This document shows positions 47,827 through 57,755 of a stretch of 64,000 bases of DNA, piece by piece; position 1 is the first letter of the stretch, and the number at the start of each line of letters is the position of its first letter. The notes below the pieces were generated by a model, which ran no database searches, was not told where the DNA came from, and saw only the letters and a list, made by a program, of their open reading frames with translations. The position numbers and the translations under genes are program-made. Origin of the DNA: Anarhynchus alexandrinus (lineage: Eukaryota; Chordata; Aves; Charadriiformes; Charadriidae). Location: positions 325,601 to 389,600 of the forward strand of contig VUYV01000516.1 in assembly GCA_008711295.1 (NCBI GenBank). The letters are read 5' to 3'.

Positions 47827-48239
47827 CTTTAGTGGTACTCGTACCCAAGTCTGTTCTGGATGTACCTCACTTCTGACAACATGAATAAATAGATGTAGCA
47901 ACTTCACAGGCTTTTTTATCTCTTAAAAGGCTCCTTGACTAATATTTGTGTGTGTTAAGGTTGTAATCTAATCGCATCTTCTGCAAGTCCGTGCACATTT
48001 TTATGCACAGAGTAGGTCAAGTTCTTTTCCATAGGCAAGGTCTGTTTGGTGACAGGTATTTGGAGAGCTGGTTATAACTCAGCAGCTATCTACACAGCAT
48101 CCTGCATACTGTCCTTGCTGTCGGGACAATGCAGATGATGATTAAAAACTGCTGTGGAGTGGCCAGGTCTTCTTCCATCCCTTTGGCTCCTGCCTGGCAC
48201 CAATACACATCTGTGCAGACCGGTCACTCGTGCTGCAAC
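47827..48239. other. unique DNA, no gene
   Basis: Nothing recognised between the first two inverted repeats of this region. Confidence 0.5.
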
Positions 48240-48277
48240 AATGAAATTCCCGGTTGGTGTGGAAAGGGAATTTCATT
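48240..48277. repeat. 12-bp inverted repeat, 14-base spacer
   Basis: Arms AATGAAATTCCC (48240-48251) and GGGAATTTCATT (48266-48277) are perfect complements. GGGAATTTC resembles an NF-kappa-B half-palindrome and GAAATTCCC its complement, so paired protein sites are as plausible as a hairpin. Confidence 0.92.
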
Positions 48278-48855
48278 CCGTTGGCACTGCCAGCTAGCTG
48301 AAAAGGGAGAAAGGCAGAATTTGGCCCAGGCATCTCAATTCTGCATGATTTCTTGGCCACTGCACTGAGGAAGACTGCTGAAGGCCTTTGGATGGTGCAT
48401 CCACCCAGCTGAGTGCCATCTCCCCATTGCAGTCACAGCTGCATGACTCCAGGGGCAAGCAAACCCCTTATGAAAGAGAAGAGGCAGGAAAGGTTAATGT
48501 AAGTCTAGTTGGCGATTTTGCAAGTTGATTTTTGTATTTCAGGTAGATTAACAGCAACATATGTGAGTTCTTCTATATTATGTAGCTTATTTCAGCCCCT
48601 GGTTAGGTTACATCATGTGCACAATTCCTTCCTTGACACTTGACACAGCAGCTGCCAAGGTTGGTTTCTGGACAGGCCTGTCTTGGGAACAGTGTGTGCT
48701 GTGATCTGGATAAAGGGTGCTCAGATTGGATGTGTGTCTCTGCTTGCCCCTTCCATTGCAGCTTTGTTGTGGTAACCTTTATGAAACCCAAACCAGCTGC
48801 TTCCTAGTTTTACACAAAACACTTTAATTGGGACCTCTGGCTTTGGTGAAACAGC
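48278..48855. other. unique DNA, no gene
   Basis: Contains TTTGTATTTCAG followed by GTAGAT (48532-48547), an AG/GT juxtaposition resembling a recursive splice site. Otherwise nothing is seen. Confidence 0.5.
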
Positions 48856-48877
48856 CAACTCCTACTTGTAGGAGTTG
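48856..48877. repeat. 10-bp near-contiguous inverted repeat
   Basis: Arms CAACTCCTAC (48856-48865) and GTAGGAGTTG (48868-48877) flank TT. Two further pairs match after one mismatch on each side. Confidence 0.92.
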
Positions 48878-51800
48878 TCTACGTATGATGCTTGTCTCCA
48901 CAAATTGCAGAAGTTTACCTTGCCCTAGAATTTGATACAGGGAATATTAAGTACTGGTAAGTGAAAGCGTATAAAAACTCTGTAGTGGGTCCTTCATGGC
49001 CCCGTACCTATTAAAAATAGCTGCTGACAGATCTGATTTCCACTCATCAGGGTAAAAAAGACTGCCAGGCGATTCATCTGTGCCTGTCACTGACTATATT
49101 TTCTGGTTGTTCTTTTAAGTCAGCTCCTCGCACAAGTTCTGCCCAAAACGTGTGTAGTGAAGCTACGTGCCTGAATCAGCTCCTCTGGCAGGTTATCAGC
49201 TACTAAACCCAACAGTCCCCAACTACAAATGTAGAAGCAGCAGCAGGAGTGGAATCTTTGCATCACTTTGATGTGTTTGACTCAATCGTATTTCTGTCAA
49301 TGTATTTGATGTATTTATATATGATTTTTAGTGCACTTTTAACAGGCACTTACAAATCTACAAATTCTGTGCATCTTTTAAAACACGTTAACTTTTCAGA
49401 ATTATTTAAGGCATGCTGGAAGACGGAGTCTATATCTCTTGTTAAGACGTTTTTTAATTTTAGAAGACCTGTCCCCGTGTTTCACAAGCCACCGATTTAC
49501 ACAGCGGCGCTAACCACGTGAGCATCATTGATTTTGTGTCGAGGGTCACAGTCCAAACCCTCCCAGCCTGTCCTTGGCCTGGCATGACCTCCCAAGGCCC
49601 TGAAGTCAAGGGCAGAGCTTGCCTGACTTTAACCACAGGAACGAAGTCCTAATCCTTCTAAGCACCTTTTCTAGATAAGCCCTTGGTGCATGGGTGAGTT
49701 TGTTGCTCTGTGTCAGCACAATCAGAGCAGCGTAACTCTCCCGGTGCAGCCGGATGCTGTGGCAGCTGCTCTGGCTCACTCCTATCGGTCCGGCTCCATT
49801 TATGCTGGAGCTTTTACACAGGTGCGTGCAGCGGTGTTTTTTTAAATAGCCACCCGGCAAAGCTTTGCTGCCCTCACCCTTGGCTGTAGCAGACTGGGAG
49901 CTCGTGCTGGCTCCCAGCCACTGCTAACCCTATTTGGGTTGGTCAGATGCAGGGTGACGAGGGTGAGCGGTGTGGGAGGACCGAGGCTGAGGGCGAGATG
50001 TGCTGTTTGAAATGGCAGTCAGAGAGGTGGTCCAGCTGTGCCTCAGCTGGATGTGCCGTTCAGCAAACACTCATGGCTACAGCAAAAAAGCTGGATGCTT
50101 ACAAACCACAGATACCTAGGGTATCTAATATGGCAGGCTTAAGTGCCGCTGCCCAGTGGCTGGGTCACACTGGTTTCGGCAGTCAAGCAGTTGATTTCAC
50201 TGCCAACTATTTTAGCTCATTGACCTTCTGGAGAAATGAAATAGGAACTAAGCGGTTTTGTGGTTCAGAAGCATCAGTTTGTTTCCTAGCATGACAAGCC
50301 TGCTGCTCTTCCCCAGGAAGGTTGCTTTCTTGGCTCGTACCCTTGCAAGAGCAGCCAGAATAATATCAGCAGCCTCATGCCTCAGTTAACTCAGCTTTAC
50401 ATGACATTAAAAAACATGCCAAGCCAATGAAAATGGGAACCTGAGTGGTGGTAGGCGGTAGCCATTCATCTGCTTCTTGATGTTTTGGCCTGCTTTCACT
50501 GCCGTAGAGCCCCCCGTCCTAGTCTAGTTGCCTCTGGCAATGACAGGGTAGATAGGGCCATGCAGACACAGTACGTGAGAAAGAGCGACCTATTGTAGTG
50601 AGAGTTTTGTGTTTGCGGCTGGTGCTGTCATGCAATGAAATTGTCCCTGTTTGGACAGGGAAGGGAGCGACTCTGCTGCGAGACGGTAGCTGCATGGAGT
50701 AGATGGGCTTGCAGCGAGGCTCTGCTTCACCAGGTGAAAGCACTGTTTCACCTTGGCTCATGTCTGGTCCACGTTGATCATGGCATAGCCATGTTACAAA
50801 CACTGGACTTTTAGCCACATCTTGGGGAACCATCTGAAACAAAAAGGAGAAAACACCGATTACTGTGTCCACCCATATACTCTGGTCTGTTTCCCTCCAG
50901 GAGGCTGTGGATCACGTTTCCGTGGGGTGTGAAGAGGACTGCAGGATGGGGAGAGCTCCTGAGCATTGCATAGAGCTGCAGAGCCACCGGAGAGACTGCC
51001 AGGGGTGGCCGCTGTGCCACCGGGGAGGGGCGAGCAGCCAGGGAGCTGGTAGAGATGCTGCTCCCCAGGATGGCTGGCTGCAAGCCAGTGGTGTGCTGGC
51101 TCAGAAAGGTTGATGAGCTCAAGCACAGCATCGTGCTAACACACCTCTCACCTTCCTGAACTTTGAGTCTATAACTTGTAGATAATGACACTCAGAGCCT
51201 ACCTGAACAGTGTGTTTCATTTAAAACTGCCACCATACCTGTGGGTCTTGTTTTTACTGGAGTTGCTTTAAGTTTGGTGGCATCCCAGCACACGCCGGGG
51301 GTGCCATGCTGGCTGAGCGGCTCACTGCAAGGTGCTTCTCCCAGCCAAGACCATGCATGGTTCAGCATCAAATGCTGAGTCTTATCTCCCCAGCTACAGG
51401 GGCCAACATCTTGGCTTCTCATCCCAGGCGCCCTTCCTAAGCCAGGAAGAGAATTGAGTGTTTGTGGAATGAGGTTTATCTTATATTAAAATGGCTGGTT
51501 GCCATTGTTCTTATCCAGTAATGCCTTGCCTGGAGACATGCTTGGAGGGGAGTAAGGCAGGGATTTGGGTCTCCTCTCTACCTGAGGATCCTCAAGCCAA
51601 CTCCTTCCTGTGAGTCCTGAATTAGCAGGCTATAAACCACCTTGTGGTGGCAGGAGTAAGGGGGGGAAGCATCATCCTTCACTGCACCCAAGAGACTGGG
51701 TGGATGAGAAGACTGCTGCCTTTAAAAAAACTCATGCAAAACTGAAAAGCAGCAATGGGAGGAGTGGCGTGCCTCTCCTCAGCCAGCACTTATCTCTGAA

Positions 51801-52517
51801 GAGAAATGGTTGCAGCTGAAAGATGTGGCCTCAGGCAGAAGTTTCCCACCATCTGAGGAGAGCGGTGCTCTCACTCCTGGGCTATTATGTGAAAGGTTGG
51901 AGCGTGGCTCTGTCCTCCACCTGCTTTTTAATTGAGAGGCAAGTGCCTAATTAACTGAGTCAAACCTGAGCTGCTCAGTGCACTAGGAAGGGCACCTGGA
52001 AGAGACAGACTGTGTCTGGCACAGCATGGCATGGCACAGCTGAGCCTCTGGGGGCCAGGGCAGGCGGGAGGAATGTGCAAAACTCAATTTTGGACGCAGG
52101 CGCAGGGAGCGGTTGGCACATCCTCTGGCCATGAAGGCGGCGCCTTGGCTGGCAGCTCATGATGGGCAGCTGAATGTGTCCCCAGAGGCACTGGCAGCAT
52201 CTGTGGGGCCTGGGGGGCTTTTGGCATTGCAGCACGAGGGGCTGCTGCAGTGGCCGGAGCATGATGCTGCCTCCTTTGCAACAGGAGGAGTGATCTGCCC
52301 TGTCGCAAGTGAAGCCTTTAATCTGTGAAGGACTGATAGGTGTGGGGTCCTGCTCCCTTTCCTTTTGGTGGAGGGAGGTTTGGCTGCAGGAGAGGTTTCA
52401 CAGCAATGTTTTCTTGTCTTGCGATGATTGTAGGCTTTTTTGAAATGCTCCAGCTTTAGACATTTTCCCTAGACCAGTGTTTCTGTGACTCCCGTACCCT
52501 GAACACCTGCGCTGTGT
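48878..52517. other. unique DNA, GC-richer after 50.8 kb, no gene
   Basis: An exon-like block at 50903-51113 follows an acceptor-like CTGTTTCCCTCCAG and stays open for 69 codons, but the minus strand is equally open there and the peptide is unrecognised. Around 51975-52330 three frames are open at once. No repeat family is seen. Confidence 0.5.
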
Positions 52518-52529
52518 CCAGGGGGCACC
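52518..52529 (+). promoter_or_regulatory. weak CTCF-core-like word
   Basis: CCAGGGGGCACC fits the central part of the vertebrate CTCF consensus, but the three upstream consensus bases do not match. A single 12-base match in GC-rich DNA is weak evidence. Confidence 0.15.
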
Positions 52530-54189
52530 AGTCCCGTGGGGCTGGTCACCCTGCTATGGAGTGGAGCCCCCTGAGTATCGAGGCAGTGCCTAGCCCCATC
52601 GGGGATCTCCCCGAGCTGCTGCCCAGAGCCATGTGTGGACACCACCTTGCGAGCCACTCGCTCTTCCAAAGACATTGCCTTGGCTGCTGTTAGCACTGCA
52701 AGAAGTAATTGGCAGTGGCTGAACTTGCCCAGCTTCTTGCCTCCGTGTGAAACACCCAAGGTCATCGGCACCCAGCTGCACTGCCGGCGGGACTGCCCAG
52801 GGCTGTGGGTGATGCATGGAGGCAGCACGGTGCTTACCCACTTCACCCCGGGGACCAGCCTTCCCCGGCACGTGCGGGCGTGCTGGCAGAGAGGTAACTT
52901 GCGGTGTCATCTCTCGAGCCATATTTTCCTGGGATAGTAATATTCAGCCTTAAGTTTCCCTTCTCGTGCTTTTCCTTAGTAGGTTGAAGCTGATGGCCTT
53001 TGCTTCGTGTGTGAGGCATGTTATGCCGGAGCCAGGGAGGGAGCTGGCTGCGGTCACCTCCATCGGCCAGTGGCAGGGCTGGGCAGCGAGGAGCCTCCTG
53101 GACCCTGGCATCATTTCTAGGAGGGAGCCCTCGCTTCCCAGGACCCAGCCCATGCCTTTGACTTGTGCACCAACACGAACACCCAACATGGAGATGGGGA
53201 AAAGCAACAACAAACCGGGTGACTGAAAGCACGCCTGAGCGTTAAAGGTATATTTTAATAAACACGATGCTGCTTTTTCATCATCCCCCACCCCCCTCCC
53301 CGTGCTACCCCAGGATGCTTTAAAGCCTGTGGTGAGATGCCAGATCACAGTTTATGCATTTCAAGGACTTAACTGGAAACAGATGCTGTGTTCCTGCGAG
53401 CCGCCTCCCCGCGCTGGCCACGGCAACCCTGGCGTCGCAGGGGCTGCCAACACGTGGGGTATGCCGGGGGGGCACGGCCCCCCATGCAGGGCGCTACCGA
53501 GCGCATCACCCTGCCCTTTGCCTCTCCCCAGGGCCCTGGTACTGCTTTTTTGTAGTTTTTTGGTTTTAGTCCCCAAAAGGGAAACCAAGAGCAGTCTCCA
53601 ACTTCCTCCCCTCCCCCCCCCCGCCATCTCCCATTAGTGTTCGGGGAAAACAGAACTGAAACAAACTCTAATGTTTGGGAACTGGCTAAAATTAGTATTC
53701 CTCATGAATGATGGCATTCCCACCAGAGAGGGAATTAGTTTGGTTTTTTTTTCCCCCGTGGGGCCTGCTTCTTCCTCGTGGTGCAGAGTGCTTTTCTGTG
53801 CAGCCGGAAAAAAGGTGTCCAAATCCCGTGATTCCACCCACAACAGCGATTTGGCTGCTGCTTCATTACAGGAATTAAAAAGGGAATCAGTATCACGATA
53901 AACACATTCATGAGGCGAGTTCACTTATTACTTCTCTGGACTTTTTCTGCAAATACTGTGCTGGCACAGGACCCCGATGAGGCCATGGCAATCTGCATCG
54001 TGGTCCCTGCAGGATTTGGCAGGAGGGACCAGAGCCATCGTGGTCCCCCCACGGGCTTGCCAGCAGCAGATCTGCTGCGCTGTGGTGAGGTCGGTGCCCT
54101 TGGGGGACATGGGGACAGCCCATCCCTCTGACGGCAAATAAAACCTCAGCTGGGGATGGCTGCTTGTGACAAGCCATGCTGTTGTTCAT
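52530..54189. other. GC-rich pocket, no gene
   Basis: The most GC-rich part of the window. Frames of 70-132 codons overlap on both strands (52469-53637) and none is recognisable. CpG is dense at about 53390-53515. C runs at 53285-53311 and 53613-53622. Confidence 0.5.
53285..53311 (-). other. G-quadruplex motif, minus strand
   Basis: Plus-strand runs C5-A-C6-T-C4-GTGCTA-C4 give four G runs on the minus strand with loops of 6, 1 and 1 bases, a canonical quadruplex pattern (i-motif on the other strand). It lies about 80 bases from a CpG-dense patch. Confidence 0.8.
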
Positions 54190-54740
54190 GAGCCCAAATA
54201 AAAAGGGTGGTTGAAGGGAGAGAGGTGCCCTTTATGTATCTATTAAATAAACTAAGTTTGAGGGAGCTCTGCTATTGTGTCCTGAAGAAAAGAGGGCTGT
54301 TACAGAGCAAAGGAGCTGAAGTGTCTGCCAAAGTGTCTAATACGATGCAAAGTCTTTAGACTTTACATAAAGGAACTATGTGGCTCAACTAAGTAGGCTG
54401 TTTAAAGCCAAGCAGCCTCTTACACTTTAAACAAAAACTAGATAAAAGCTTCTCCCCGCCACGTGGCCGGGAATAATGGTGCTGCCTCTGGACTCCTTGA
54501 ACCTGACCTGGGATGTACTAATTTATCTGCTTCGACCGGGCTGAACTGAAAAGCTCTTCCTGACTTCAGGGAGGCTGTAAATACCCACATTGTGAAAAAT
54601 GCAGCTCTTGCTTGCGCTACAGTAGAAAATGACAAGCTGCTTAAAAAACACCTGGCTCTGAGTTGACAAGTTTTGGGGAACATCAATGCCAATCAAATGT
54701 TAAAAATCCATAAAAATATGCCATGGAAAAAACCCCCACC
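54190..54740. promoter_or_regulatory. candidate conserved non-coding element
   Basis: A unique AT-leaning block that abruptly follows the GC-rich pocket. It holds words typical of enhancers: ATTAAATAAACTAAG, GCAAAGTCTTTAGACTTTAC (an imperfect palindrome around 54348-54367), TTTAAACAAAAACTAG, CACGTGG near 54461, and CCAATCAAATGTTAAAAATCC near 54690. The minus frame 54438-54692 is unrecognised. Conservation is not tested. Confidence 0.2.
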
Positions 54741-57065
54741 TGTGGTGTGTAAAGCGTCTAGGCGTTTTTAGAGTGTTGATCACTATACTGACAGTGGAAG
54801 AAACAGTGATACAGGCTGTATTTGTCTCCACTTTATCATATTTTAACGACAGAAGAAATATTTTCAGATCTGGAATTCAGACACTGAGGTGGGTTTGTGT
54901 GGCCCAGGGCCTGATTCCCAGGAAGCAGGGCTGGCCTGGGGCACAGGCAGGCTCATCCTGTGGCTCTGTAAGAAGGCCTTTGGATGCTCTTTTCTCTCAA
55001 AATATCAAAAATGAAAAGCCCACTGCCTTAAAATAGGCTCTTCAGCTCATAGATGAGAAATTGGGTGTGGAGAGGGCTGAGCGCGTTATTTCCTCCAAAC
55101 AGCTGAGTGTCGGGTAAAGTCAAGATGTTCAAAATGTGCCTGCTACAGATGGTGAAGCTCGACTGAAGCCGTGGCTGGACAGAGAGTGGCTCCTCCTGAG
55201 ACAGCTTCTGGCATTAAAGCTGCCCTTTGCATTTAAGTCAGACAGTATCCTGGGCAGAACTGTCAATGGGCTGCAAAATACACACGTGCTCCTTTCATGA
55301 CCCCATTTCTATGTACATACCCTTCTTTTTCTACTTTTTTTTCCCGGGATGTTTTCCAAGCAATAACTCCCATGTCTACTGTGGAGTGATACATCTACTG
55401 AGGATGGGACAATTTCCTACTGATACTTGTCAAATTAATGTAAAATTTCACTTTAAGCGTGCATTTGCTTAATACAGTTGCAGAGCCTTATTTTAAAACG
55501 TATCTGTTTTTGTTTAGGTAAGCGTAGCAAACTTCGTGGTTAGGAAGTAATGCTCATTACTGCTATTATTGTTGTTAGTTAAGCCAAAGCTTTTGAGTAT
55601 GAGTGGGTGAAAATATAAAAAAAGTCACGTTCTAGCATGTCTTCAGCCCATGACAGGGATTATTTTTTTTTTTGAATCGTGCTTGGAAAGTGTGTGTTTG
55701 TTTGTGTGTACTTCATGGGTGTATTTTAAAAAGCTGGCTTTATTGCCTTTGTTATTGGCTTTATCTCAGAAGCGAATGCCATGAGTGTGAGTAAAATATG
55801 TGTGTGCATGTTCTAGATACAGCTTGTTGGGGTGAAAGCATTTTTGCAAGGGTGCCTAGACATTTCTCCATCTTTCCAACTACCGAAATCTGCCTGCCTG
55901 AGAGTAGAGGACCTCACGGGGGAGGCGCAGCGGGGCAGCGTCCTGCAGACCTTCCTCCTGAGGTGGCGGGGGATCTGATCCTCCTTTCATGGGGGGTACG
56001 GACCCTGCAGGAAGCATAACACTGGGGCTGAGAGACCCCCCCCTTGCTCTGCTTGCCTTGTTTTCCCACTGGGTGTAAAGCTTGGTGCCCATAGCATGCA
56101 GAGGTGCACGTGCATAAAATAAGACAGAGTTTTGCCCTCTGTGCTGGGGACAGGGAAAGGAGGAAGCCCCTGGGTTAGGATCAGCGGGGATTTTGTAACT
56201 GTGAGTCTGGTCACTGTGAATTCAAAAACTGAAGCATGTTTTTGGAAAGCTTTTTACATGGTCTGAAGCCTTTCTCGAAAGTAATTATAGGATTTATTAA
56301 AAAATTTTGCAAGACTACGTGATATGAAGGGAATCTCATATGTAGCAGGGACAAACCAGGAGAGGTTCATGGCAGGAATCATTAAGAAGCTCAAAGGGGA
56401 AGAGACTGTCAGAAAAAGGAAATTCTCTGGCATGGCAGAATGGCAGGTAATTAATAATTACTGCAATTATAGTATGTAATAGCTAGCATACATTCTGACT
56501 GTTCATCAGTGGCTTGCCAGGCTTCATTACTCGCAGATTCCTTCTGGTAAAAAAAAACCACCAACAACCAACAGGCAAATCTCATCATGTTTTGGTGCGA
56601 GTTCAGCTCTTCATGAAATTTAGAAGGTAATGTTTGATATTGAGCCAGAATGACTGTTTTCATAATTAAGGTAGAGGAGTATTTCTGAAGGCTTCGACAC
56701 AGCTGTGACAGGGCTGTCACCAGGACTGCCAAAACCCAGGCTCCTGCTGCTGACCCTGCAGGCAGTGCTTCCAAGGGTGAGGGAGTGTGACTTCTGCTTG
56801 GACCCACCAAGCCTGGAAGCGCTGAACACATTTGCTTTCCTAAAAGACAAGGTGGTTCTGGAGTCCAACACAACAGGATGGCCTCAGAAGATGGAGCCTG
56901 AAAGGAAGTGATTTGCACTTCCAAAGCATTAGGATAAGGAAAAATACAGGAGCTGGTCTGTTGTTGGAGGGAAGTCTTGCCTTGCAGCAAAAAGTAGGTG
57001 CCTGGTATGCCTTATGGGGCAATGAGGTGTTGTTATAGTACTGCTTTTAAAAGAGGTTAGGCTTT
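54741..57065. other. unique DNA, no gene
   Basis: The longest non-transposon frame of the window is here (56451-56990, minus, 179 codons). Its translation is low in family-like signals and the plus strand is also partly open. A (TG)/(TTTG) tract lies at 55690-55710. Confidence 0.5.
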
Positions 57066-57738
57066 CATAGGATCATAGGATCATAGAATATTTTGGGTTG
57101 GAAGGGACCATTAAAGATCATCTAGTCCAACCCCCCTGCAATGAGCAGGGACATCTTCAACTCAATCAGGTTGCTCAGAGCCCTGTCCAACCTGACCTTG
57201 AATGTTTCCAGGGATGGAGCACCTACCACCTCTCTGGGAAACCTGTTCCAGTGTTTCACCACCCGCATTGTAAAAAAAATCTTCTTTATATCTAGTCTAA
57301 ATCTACCCTCCTTTAGTTTAAAACCATTACCCCTTGTCCTATCGCAACAGGCCCTGCTAAAAATTTGTCCCCGTCTCATAATCCCCTTCTAAGTACTGAA
57401 AGGCTGTCCCCAGAGCCTTCTCTTCTCCAGGCTAAACAACCCCAACTTTCTAAGGCTGTCCTCACAGGAGAGGTACTCCAGCCCTCTGAGCATTTTTGTG
57501 GCCCTTCTCTGTACCTGCTCCAACAAGTCCATGTCTTTCGTGTGCTGGGGGCTGCAGAGCTGGATGCAGTACTCCAGGTGGGGTCTCACCAGTGTGGAGA
57601 AGAGGGGCAGAATCACCTCCCTCAACCTGCTGGACACACTTCTTTTGATGCAGCCCAGGATACAGTTGGCCTTTTGGGCTGCGAGCGCACATTTCCAGCT
57701 CATGTCCAGCTTTTCAGCCACCATCCAGCTTTTCATCC
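57066..57738 (-). mobile_element. CR1 LINE, 3' fragment of about 670 bp
   Basis: A reverse-oriented CR1. The left edge is the octamer tail, seen as CATAGGATCATAGGATCATA, with at least two full units. It runs through the reverse-complement 3' UTR (GGTTGGAAGGGACC) into ORF2 and ends at the 5' truncation near 57738, where a (TTTA)n tract begins. At the truncated end the word TCCAGCTTTTCA is present twice (57705-57716 and 57724-57735), a 19-base-period duplication. Confidence 0.96.
57122..57736 (-). pseudogene. CR1 ORF2 C-terminal remnant, frame broken
   Basis: On the minus strand the first piece (57736-57389) reads [20 protein letters not shown], then LEYCIQLCSPQHTKDMDLLE and [12 protein letters not shown]. 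The next piece continues in another phase (57379-57122) with CCDRTRGNGFKLKEGRFRLD and VVKHWNRFPREVVGAPSLE. The break lies near 57380-57390. The RT catalytic motifs were never copied, because the element is truncated upstream of them. No activity is possible. Confidence 0.9.
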
Positions 57739-57755
57739 ATTTATTTATTTATTTA
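57739..57755. repeat. (TTTA)n at the CR1 truncation point
   Basis: Four ATTT units start exactly where CR1 similarity stops. This could be a pre-existing target or slippage at the junction. Confidence 0.85.

Noticed and set aside
50865..51113. Exon-like open block after an acceptor-like CCCTCCAG
   Set aside because: Minus-strand frames are just as open, the peptide is unrecognised and no good donor is seen.
56451..56990. 179-codon minus frame, longest outside CR1
   Set aside because: No recognisable domain, no splice context and mixed composition; a frame of this length is plausible by chance in 64 kb.
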